A stretch of 6,637 nucleotides of DNA from positions 1 to 6,637 of the forward strand of contig JAJQHF010000011.1 in the NCBI GenBank assembly GCA_021199975.1. The letters are read 5' to 3'. The stretch's first letter is position 1. Every line of letters starts with the position of its first letter. Source of the DNA: Candidatus Gastranaerophilales bacterium (GTDB taxonomy: Bacteria; Cyanobacteriota; Vampirovibrionia; Gastranaerophilales; Gastranaerophilaceae). Below the pieces are notes generated by a model. It made no database searches. It was given only the letters and a program-made list of their open reading frames with translations, and had not been told where the DNA came from. The position numbers were made by a program, and so were the translations under genes. Below are positions 1-4,141 of the stretch, piece by piece.

Positions 1-1
1 T

Positions 2-121
2 AATAAACCTACTCATAAATATTCTTTGATATTGAAAGGAGAATATAATTTATCTAAGAATTTATCAATATCAAATAATCAGGCATTATATTCACTGTAT
101 GACGGAGAAAGAGGAGAATAG
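2..121 (+). CDS. 3' end of an unidentified gene (partial, 39 residues)
   Basis: An open frame enters from the left edge and ends at TAG 119-121, two bases before the dut start. The visible C-terminus reads NKPTHKYSLILKGEYNLSKN and continues to end in SLYDGERGE. It is mixed polar and hydrophobic, with alternation that could be a beta-strand (YSLILKGEYNL), but I recognise no family. An open stretch of 39 codons is only moderately unlikely by chance at this base composition. The case for a real gene rests mainly on the stop falling right at the dut ribosome binding site, which sits inside its last codons, as is usual for genes in one operon. The function is unknown. It could also be a chance open frame. 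Confidence 0.5.
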   Translation, partial: NKPTHKYSLILKGEYNLSKNLSISNNQALYSLYDGERGE

Positions 122-123
122 AT

Positions 124-558
124 ATGAAAATGAAAGTAACCAGAATGGAACATAATAAACATCTTCCGGAATATAAAACCGAGGGTTCTTCCGGAATGGA
201 TTTATATGCTGCAATAGATAAAGAAATAACATTAAAACCATTGGAAAGAGTCCTTATTCCAACAGGCATAAAAATAGAAATCCCGATTGAATATGAAGCA
301 CAAATACGTGCACGTTCAGGACTATCAGTAAAACACGGTATTACTCTTATTAATGCAGTAGGCACAGTTGATGCCGATTACAGGGGTGAGGTCTGTGTAG
401 GACTTGTTAACCTTTCAAATGAAGAATATACAATAAAACCCGAGGACAGAATTGCTCAAATGGTTATTGCAAAAGTAGAAAAAGCACAGATAGAAGTAAC
501 AACAGAACTTGCCGGTTCTTTACGAGGTGAAGGCGGATTTGGCTCTACCGGTTTTTAA
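124..558 (+). CDS. dut: dUTP diphosphatase (dUTPase), trimeric type
   Basis: Hydrolyses dUTP to dUMP and pyrophosphate. This keeps uracil out of DNA and supplies dUMP for thymidylate synthesis in the cytoplasm. All five motifs of the homotrimeric family are visible in the 144 residues: SSGMDLYA (22-29), RARSGLS (62-68), AVGTVDADYRGEV (78-90, with the presumed catalytic Asp83 and base-stacking Tyr86), DRIAQMVI (108-115), and the glycine-rich C-terminal RGEGGFGSTG (134-143) that closes over the nucleotide. Length is normal for the family. The start follows a good GAGGAG Shine-Dalgarno at 111-116. A second ATG two codons later is an alternative that changes nothing important. It probably shares a transcript with the gene ending at 121 and converges on secG with only 13 bp between the stop codons. 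Nothing is broken or missing. Confidence 0.96.
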   Translation: MKMKVTRMEHNKHLPEYKTEGSSGMDLYAAIDKEITLKPLERVLIPTGIKIEIPIEYEAQIRARSGLSVKHGITLINAVGTVDADYRGEVCVGLVNLSNEEYTIKPEDRIAQMVIAKVEKAQIEVTTELAGSLRGEGGFGSTGF

Positions 559-571
559 GGTCATAAATTTT

Positions 572-796
572 TTAATGAAATAAATGATACCCTGTAATAA
601 AAGAACATACAAGAAAGATTGCTGAAAGAACATAAGTAAAATGATTTAACCCTTTTTCAGCACTTTTTTGTGATGTAAATAAATTAGCAGCACCGCCGAT
701 TGCACCTAGTCCGTCGCCTTTCGGAGAATGCAATAAAACTAATAATATTAATAAAACAGCCGTTATTATTTGTATAATCCATACCGTTGTCAGCAT
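572..796 (-). CDS. secG: Preprotein translocase subunit SecG
   Basis: Small inner-membrane subunit of the SecYEG translocon that assists SecA-driven protein export. The 74-residue protein has the family layout: a first hydrophobic helix (about 4-23), a conserved cytoplasmic loop with SPKGDGLGAIGG (24-35) and LFTSQKSAEKGLN (39-51), and a second helix (about 52-72). The HSPKGDG...LFTSQKSAE loop resembles cyanobacterial SecG more than the proteobacterial form, which bears on the likely lineage. The ATG at 796-794 is preceded on the minus strand by AAAGGGA (810-804), directly after the stop of the DUF167 gene. The two genes are therefore a tight operon with 14 nt between them. Its stop faces that of dut 13 bp away, and I see no clear intrinsic terminator in that gap. 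Confidence 0.93.
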   Translation of the reverse strand: MLTTVWIIQIITAVLLILLVLLHSPKGDGLGAIGGAANLFTSQKSAEKGLNHFTYVLSAIFLVCSFITGYHLFH

Positions 797-810
797 TTTT
801 TTATCCCTTT

Positions 811-1149
811 TTAATCTTTATGAATTGAGTCTAACACAAACATAAGTTTTTGTGTAATATCTTCTATTGCCGCATTCTTTATTAAAACTTTCTTTACCTT
901 TGATTTCTCTCCCGAAACTATACTTATTTTCGATTTGTTAACATCAAATAATTCTGAACAAAAAGAAATAAATTCCTTATTTGCCTTATTCTCAACAGCA
1001 GGTGCACTTATCTTTATGCGTACATACTCGTTTGTATAACCTGCTATCTTATTAAAAGATGAATTCGGAACTAATCTTGCACAAAAAATTATTCCTTCCT
1101 TTGTTTCTTGCAATATATTAAATGAATTATCCATAAAAAAATTATACAT
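811..1149 (-). CDS. DUF167 / YggU family protein
   Basis: Member of the small conserved DUF167 (YggU) family, whose biochemical role is not established. Family hallmarks are present, numbering from a possible TTG at 1152: ARLVPNSSFNKIAG (25-38), VRIKISAPAVENKANKEF (44-61, the family's 'apPveGkANkal' block), and VNKSKISIVSGEKSKVKKV (71-89, the 'kS.v.iv.Ge.sR.K' block). Length of about 110 residues fits. The start is uncertain. In-frame options are TTG 1152, ATG 1149 and ATG 1134, none with a convincing Shine-Dalgarno, and I chose the first ATG. The usual Gly in the 'veGkAN' block is Asn here and the usual Arg after GE.S is Lys, both conservative for a divergent member. It is the first gene of an operon with secG and lies head-to-head with the dehydrogenase gene. 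Confidence 0.85.
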   Translation of the reverse strand: MYNFFMDNSFNILQETKEGIIFCARLVPNSSFNKIAGYTNEYVRIKISAPAVENKANKEFISFCSELFDVNKSKISIVSGEKSKVKKVLIKNAAIEDITQKLMFVLDSIHKD

Positions 1150-1164
1150 CAATCGGCTTTTGTG

Positions 1165-1179
1165 TTTGCGGAAAAATTA
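1165..1179 (+). repeat. Repeat fragment D: left half of the palindromic repeat
   Basis: The 15 bases TTTGCGGAAAAATTA are identical to the left arm of repeat copy A (2466-2480). The right arm is replaced by unrelated AT-rich sequence, so this is either a decayed copy or a chance match in low-complexity DNA. It lies in the divergent spacer between the DUF167 gene and the dehydrogenase gene. Confidence 0.35.
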
Positions 1180-1218
1180 CATAATTTTTAAATTCCTTCC
1201 AAGATATTATCGTAGTGA

Positions 1219-1248
1219 CTGATAAAATTTTTTTTATTCCTTTATACA
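1219..1248 (+). promoter_or_regulatory. Possible promoter of the 2-hydroxyacid dehydrogenase gene
   Basis: CTGATA (1219-1224) and TATACA (1243-1248) are spaced by 18 bases and end 24 bases before the start codon. Each hexamer is an imperfect sigma-70 match (4 of 6 and 5 of 6). In such AT-rich DNA this is only a weak suggestion, but the divergent spacer must hold a promoter for each gene. Confidence 0.25.
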
Positions 1249-1272
1249 TTAATTGAAAACGGAGCAAAAAAA

Positions 1273-2274
1273 ATGTTAACTATTATCTTTTATGATACAA
1301 AAAAATATGAACAAGAATTTTTTGAAAAAGAACTTTATGACAAATTCAATCTTGATTTTGAAGAACAAGAACTGCTTCCGGAAACTCAATTATCTTATAC
1401 CGAAGCAAATGCCGAAATTATTTCTGTTTTCACCGGTTCAAGATTGACAAAAGAAACTTTGGATAAATTCAGCAATCTTAGATTGATTCTTACCCGTTCT
1501 GCCGGTTACAGTCATATTGACCTCGATTATTGCAATCAAAAAAATATAACTGTCGCAAATATCCCCGGATACGGAGATTATACGGTTGCAGAGTTTTCTT
1601 TTGGTCTGTTATTAAATCTGGCAAGAAAAATATGTATCGGAGAAAATAAGCTTAAAATGGGTGATATGTACCCTGAAACTTTCGGAATGGAACTTTATAA
1701 TAAAACTATAGGAATAATAGGCACCGGCTCTATCGGCTCTAAATCAATAAAAATTGCAAAAGGGTTTTCTATGAATGTAATGTGTTACGACATAAATAAG
1801 AATGAAAAAATAGAACAAGAATACAATGTAAAATATACAGACCTGGAAACTTTATGCAAACTTTCAGATATTATAACACTGCATGCCCCTTTAACCCCCA
1901 ATTCATACCACATTTTAGATAAAAATAAATTTTATTTAATGAAAGAAAATTGCATAATCATAAACACGGCAAGAGGAGAATTAATAGACACAGAAGCAAT
2001 GTACAATGCATTATTAGACAATAAAATAAAAGGCGCTGCGATTGATGTATTAGAATTTGAAGATACAATCTCGAATAAAAGACCCGGAGAAAACTTAAAT
2101 CTTAAAAATTTACGCACATCATTAATAAACGGCAAACTTCTAACCCTTGATAACGTTATTGCAACACCTCACATTGCATACGATACAAAAGAAGCCGTAG
2201 ACAGAATTTTAAATAAAACCATTGATAACCTTACTGACTTTGTTGAAGGAAAAGAAATTAAAAATAAATTATAG
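1273..2274 (+). CDS. D-isomer-specific 2-hydroxyacid dehydrogenase (D-lactate dehydrogenase-like)
   Basis: NAD-dependent oxidoreductase that interconverts a 2-oxoacid and a D-2-hydroxyacid. D-lactate from pyruvate is a plausible activity, but the substrate cannot be read from sequence. The 333-residue protein has the split N-terminal catalytic domain (to about 100), a central Rossmann domain with GTGSIG (150-155) followed by Asp173, where an acidic residue implies NAD over NADP, and a C-terminal return to the catalytic domain. The catalytic trio is present: Arg234 in NTARGE, Glu263 in DVLEFED, and His300 in TPHIAYD. The insert between Glu263 and His300 is longer than in phosphoglycerate dehydrogenase and like that of D-lactate dehydrogenases. 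GGAG at 1261-1264 lies 8 bases before the ATG. It appears to be a single-gene transcript, ending at the hairpin at 2309-2340. Confidence 0.9.
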   Translation: MLTIIFYDTKKYEQEFFEKELYDKFNLDFEEQELLPETQLSYTEANAEIISVFTGSRLTKETLDKFSNLRLILTRSAGYSHIDLDYCNQKNITVANIPGYGDYTVAEFSFGLLLNLARKICIGENKLKMGDMYPETFGMELYNKTIGIIGTGSIGSKSIKIAKGFSMNVMCYDINKNEKIEQEYNVKYTDLETLCKLSDIITLHAPLTPNSYHILDKNKFYLMKENCIIINTARGELIDTEAMYNALLDNKIKGAAIDVLEFEDTISNKRPGENLNLKNLRTSLINGKLLTLDNVIATPHIAYDTKEAVDRILNKTIDNLTDFVEGKEIKNKL

Positions 2275-2308
2275 ATATCATATTCAAAAATTTTAAAAGA
2301 TAAAAAAA

Positions 2309-2340
2309 TGCAAGTTCTATGTAAGATTTAAGAACTTGCA
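2309..2340 (+). terminator. Hairpin after the dehydrogenase gene, likely terminator
   Basis: TGCAAGTTCT (2309-2318) and AGAACTTGCA (2331-2340) form a perfect 10-bp stem with a 12-base loop, 35 bases after the stop codon. An A run precedes it, but the T tail after it (ATATTT) is poor. Termination is plausible on position more than on sequence. Confidence 0.5.
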
Positions 2341-2461
2341 ATATTTACACTAGCCGAAACATTAATAACAGGATAATTATACAACTTAATTACGAGTTCG
2401 TAAAGTAAACTATTGTATTTTTTAATAATTTAATAAAAAAACTTAATAATTTTTTACAAAA
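2341..2461. other. Gene-free AT-rich spacer
   Basis: Nothing coding is visible here on either strand. It is low-complexity AT-rich DNA in which TTAATAATTT occurs twice (around 2423 and 2452), which may be no more than composition. It separates the dehydrogenase hairpin from repeat copy A. The whole intergenic gap runs from 2275 to 2677 and also contains that repeat and the promoter-like site described separately. Confidence 0.5.
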
Positions 2462-2521
2462 CGAATTTGCGGAAAAATTAAAATTTTTCTCGCAAACTCA
2501 TTGGAACAGTTTTAATACAGA
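2462..2521 (+). repeat. Palindromic repeat copy A
   Basis: A 60-base unit that aligns without gaps to 3829-3888 (copy B) with about 9 mismatches by my count. The first 38 bases are an inverted repeat: TTTGCG, then GAAAAATTAAAATTTTTC, then T, then CGCAAA. The flank GGAAC.GTTT..ATACAG is shared with B but is not part of the palindrome, which shows that the repeat unit is longer than the hairpin. The outer arm (GAATTT against AAACTC) has decayed here, whereas the inner TTTGCG/CGCAAA is intact. Confidence 0.75.
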
Positions 2522-2619
2522 CTTAGAATCATATTTTTGATAATATATTACCTGTGTTGCAGTCTAATTCATATTTCTGCGTTTGGTGTAAAGTTAATAT
2601 AAATCTCCAATACAAAGTA

Positions 2620-2646
2620 TTGACATTTTTTTTTTTTTGCTAAACT
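2620..2646 (+). promoter_or_regulatory. Promoter-like site with a 13-T spacer
   Basis: A consensus -35 hexamer TTGACA (2620-2625) is followed by thirteen T (2626-2638), GC, and TAAACT (2641-2646, 4 of 6 against TATAAT). The spacer is 15 bases, 2 shorter than the optimum. It lies about 30 bases before the start of the acidic protein gene and is the only strong -35 in the gap. The homopolymer in the spacer makes its length prone to slippage. Confidence 0.5.
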
Positions 2647-2677
2647 CAATGTTGGTAAGTATTACAGGAGAGAAGAT

Positions 2678-2893
2678 ATGTCAACAAAACAAGAAAATGT
2701 TCAAAGTTCAACAAATAATTATGAAGAAGGTCAGACCGTTAGCATAAATGGGAATGATTATACAATCAGCAGCATTAATAATGACGGCTCTATAACTTTA
2801 ACAGATGGCACAGATACATTTACAGTTATACAAGTTGCCGAAGGCACAGAAGGTGCGGTTGAATATGACGGTTCTTGGTGGGTAGAACAATAA
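2678..2893 (+). CDS. Small acidic hypothetical protein (71 residues)
   Basis: I do not recognise this family. Its reading frame is well supported: AGGAG at 2666-2670 lies 7 bases before the ATG, and a promoter-like site is just upstream. The protein is strongly acidic (one Lys, no Arg, about a dozen Asp and Glu), with no Cys, no signal peptide and no membrane segment. Residues 1-17 are polar and Ser/Asn-rich and probably disordered. From 18 on, a beta-hairpin pattern appears (GQTVSINGNDYTI, then INNDGSITLTDGTDTFTVIQV) and it ends in YDGSWWVEQ. The layout suggests a small beta-barrel such as an SH3-like fold; that is inference only. Its stop codon abuts an inverted copy of the palindromic repeat. 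The only neighbour on the same strand is the ATP-grasp gene, separated by a hairpin, so co-transcription is doubtful. Confidence 0.75.
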   Translation: MSTKQENVQSSTNNYEEGQTVSINGNDYTISSINNDGSITLTDGTDTFTVIQVAEGTEGAVEYDGSWWVEQ

Positions 2894-2926
2894 TGAGTGT
2901 GTGAGAAAAATTTTAATTTTTTCGCA
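2892..2926 (-). repeat. Palindromic repeat copy C (inverted, core only)
   Basis: Read on the minus strand, these 35 bases match copy A from TGCGG through AACTCATT (2468-2502) with 3 mismatches. The copy is inverted relative to A and B, lacks the outer flank, and starts within the TAA stop codon (2891-2893) of the acidic protein gene. The inner palindrome is largely kept, and the outer arm is degraded (ACACACTC for GCAAACTC). Confidence 0.65.
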
Positions 2927-2931
2927 GCTAA

Positions 2932-2968
2932 AATATAGAAGTGCGGCTAAAAACCGCACTTCTATATT
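2932..2968. terminator. Strong perfect hairpin, possible bidirectional terminator
   Basis: AATATAGAAGTGCGG (2932-2946) and CCGCACTTCTATATT (2954-2968) pair perfectly over 15 bp around a 7-base loop. It sits 38 bases after the acidic protein stop and 29 before the ATP-grasp ATG. There is no clean T run on either side; the AT-rich outer stem would have to serve that role. It probably ends or attenuates transcription between the two genes. It also contains a GTG (2941) that could be mistaken for the ATP-grasp start. Confidence 0.55.
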
Positions 2969-2997
2969 ATCTTAAGAAAGTTAAAGTTATAAAAAAT

Positions 2998-3819
2998 ATG
3001 GATAACAAAGAGTTAAAAAGAAAGGTTTTTTGGAAGTATTTTTTTTGCAAGCATCGATTTATAAATTTTAAAAATCCGAAACTTTTTACGGAAAAAATAC
3101 AATGGCTGAAAGTATATGATTGCATTCCGATTAAAACCCGTCTTGCTGATAAAATTCTTGTGCGTGATTGGATAAAGGAACAAATAGGGGAAGAATATTT
3201 AAAAAAAATTTATGGGGTTTATGAAAAGTATGAAGATATTGATTTTTCAAAACTGCCAAAAGAATACGTTATAAAAACAAATCATGCCTGCAAAATGCAA
3301 ACCCTTGTGATAGAGGGCGGCTTTCCAAAAGCTTCATTTAAGGATGAATTTAATAATTATCTGAAAATTAATTATGCGTATAAATGCGGATATGAAATGC
3401 AATATGATAAGATTAAGCCTGTTATTTTTATAGAAGAATATATAAAAAATACGAATGAACTTTTTGAATATTTATTTTTTTGTTTTAATGGCGAGCCTCG
3501 CTTAATTCTTTTTGCTTCAGAAAAAAGAAGTCCCAATATTTGCTGCACCATGTTTGATACAAAGTGGAACAATCTGCATTTTAATTACGGCGGAAATTTG
3601 CACAAAGAAAATGTACCCCCGCCTGAAAATTTGGATAAAATGCTTGAAATTGCCCGAATATTATCTAAAAATTTTAAATTTGTTCGGGTTGATTTGCATA
3701 ATGTTAATGGCAAGATTTATTTTGGTGAAATGACTTTTACCCCTTCGAGCGGTTATATGAAATTTTCAAACCCTAAGTATGACAAAATCCTCGGAAGTAT
3801 GTTGGATTTATCAAAATGA
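2998..3819 (+). CDS. TupA-like ATP-grasp family protein
   Basis: Resembles the ATPgrasp_TupA family, ATP-dependent carboxylate ligase-fold proteins usually found near capsule or other surface-polymer genes; the substrate is unknown. From ATG 2998 it is 273 residues, close to family length. Visible blocks are NPKLFTEKIQWLK (26-38), YVIKTNHA (90-97, with presumed ATP-binding Lys93), FIEEYI (144-149), FCFNGEPRLI (161-170), and the C-terminal FVRVDLHNVNGK (228-239) plus IYFGEMTFTPSSGY (240-253), with Asp232 and Glu244 likely metal ligands. One oddity is that the segment after KTNH is ACKMQTLV, where relatives have a Gly/Ser-rich loop, so ATP binding may differ. The frame stays open upstream to a GTG at 2941, but that codon lies inside a hairpin and adds no family sequence. 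No good Shine-Dalgarno precedes 2998 (AAGAAAG at 2973-2979 is too far). No polysaccharide genes are adjacent. Confidence 0.8.
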   Translation: MDNKELKRKVFWKYFFCKHRFINFKNPKLFTEKIQWLKVYDCIPIKTRLADKILVRDWIKEQIGEEYLKKIYGVYEKYEDIDFSKLPKEYVIKTNHACKMQTLVIEGGFPKASFKDEFNNYLKINYAYKCGYEMQYDKIKPVIFIEEYIKNTNELFEYLFFCFNGEPRLILFASEKRSPNICCTMFDTKWNNLHFNYGGNLHKENVPPPENLDKMLEIARILSKNFKFVRVDLHNVNGKIYFGEMTFTPSSGYMKFSNPKYDKILGSMLDLSK

Positions 3820-3828
3820 ATGAATTAT

Positions 3829-3888
3829 CGAGTTTACGGAAAAATTAAAATTTTTCTCGCAAACTCTCGGGAACGGTTTCGATACAGG
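3829..3888 (+). repeat. Palindromic repeat copy B
   Basis: Direct copy of repeat A beginning 9 bases after the ATP-grasp stop. The stem runs GAGTTT (3830-3835) ... AAACTC (3861-3866) with the shared core GAAAAATTAAAATTTTTC between. One mismatch (A for G) breaks the inner arm that copy A keeps, while B keeps the outer arm that A has lost. The ancestral unit can therefore be reconstructed as GAGTTTGCG ... CGCAAACTC. Confidence 0.75.
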
Positions 3889-3928
3889 CTGTATGCTATC
3901 TCACACACACCTTGGGTTATATTTGAAA

Positions 3929-4005
3929 AGCGGATTGCCTGCAGAGGCTGAAAGCCGGAAACGTAGAGTTTTCGGCTGTAATTCCGTTTAATGCGGGCAG
4001 ACGCT
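3929..4005 (+). ncRNA. Candidate structured RNA or leader upstream of asd
   Basis: This segment is about half G+C by my count, well above its surroundings, and has no coding frame. It folds by eye into a closing helix AGCG/CGCT (3929-3932 with 4002-4005), a 7-bp helix TGCCTGC/GCGGGCA (3936-3942 with 3993-3999, one G-U), and a 10-bp hairpin AGCCGGAAAC/GTTTTCGGCT (3953-3962 with 3968-3977, loop GTAGA, one G-U). A competing short hairpin GGCT-gaa-AGCC (3946-3956) would exclude the long one. A terminator-like stem follows directly. It does not match the consensus of the lysine riboswitch or any other riboswitch I can recall. It could be an independent small RNA, a leader, or part of a longer mobile element. 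The strand follows the terminator. Confidence 0.4.
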
Positions 4006-4009
4006 CAAC

Positions 4010-4038
4010 CTCAAAAAATTGTCATTTTTTGGGTTTTT
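4010..4038 (+). terminator. Intrinsic terminator
   Basis: CTCAAAAAAT (4010-4019) pairs with ATTTTTTGGG (4024-4033) over 10 bp with one G-U and a 4-base loop, followed immediately by five T. It ends any transcript from the ATP-grasp gene or from the structured segment before asd begins 103 bases later. Confidence 0.6.
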
Positions 4039-4076
4039 CCTCATCTTCTATCCGTAATTACTTTTTTAAGATATGT

Positions 4077-4092
4077 TTAATACTTGTATTAA
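4077..4092. promoter_or_regulatory. Operator-like palindrome upstream of asd
   Basis: TTAATAC-TT-GTATTAA is a perfect 7+7 inverted repeat around 2 bases, overlapping the proposed -35 hexamer of the asd promoter. Its symmetry and position suit a dimeric repressor site. The half-site identifies no regulator I know. Confidence 0.4.
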
Positions 4093-4112
4093 TACCAAAT
4101 TTATCAGATAAT
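4084..4112 (+). promoter_or_regulatory. Probable promoter of the asd-dapA operon
   Basis: TTGTAT (4084-4089, 3 of 6 against TTGACA) and GATAAT (4107-4112, 5 of 6 against TATAAT) have the ideal 17-base spacing. They lie between the terminator ending at 4038 and the asd start. A start site near 4119 would leave a leader of about 23 bases containing the AGAGG ribosome binding site (4128-4132). Confidence 0.45.
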
Positions 4113-4141
4113 TACAAAAGTAGAAACAGAGGTATTGTAAT

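Noticed and set aside
54..365. Minus-strand open frame of 103 codons over dut
   Set aside because: It overlaps the strongly supported dut gene and the preceding coding end, has no family features, and is explained by the opposite strand.
1141..1146. TATAAT on the minus strand as the -10 of the DUF167-secG operon
   Set aside because: No acceptable -35 lies 16-18 bases upstream, and the hexamer falls inside the first codons of the likely gene.
2542..2619. Homology of the sequence after repeat A with the folded segment after repeat B
   Set aside because: Short resemblances such as ACCTGTGTTGCAG against GCCTGCAGAGG need large gaps, and I could not align the two beyond the 60-base unit.
3372..3733. 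Open frames on both strands inside the ATP-grasp gene
   Set aside because: Both are shadows of a gene with conserved motifs in the main frame.
2462..3888. Integron attC sites or a CRISPR array
   Set aside because: The hairpins lack attC core sites, no integrase is visible, and there are only three or four irregularly spaced, differently oriented copies.
3888..4141. Lysine riboswitch upstream of asd-dapA
   Set aside because: The operon makes it attractive, but the conserved lysine-riboswitch core sequences and five-helix layout are absent, and the terminator lies before the likely asd promoter.
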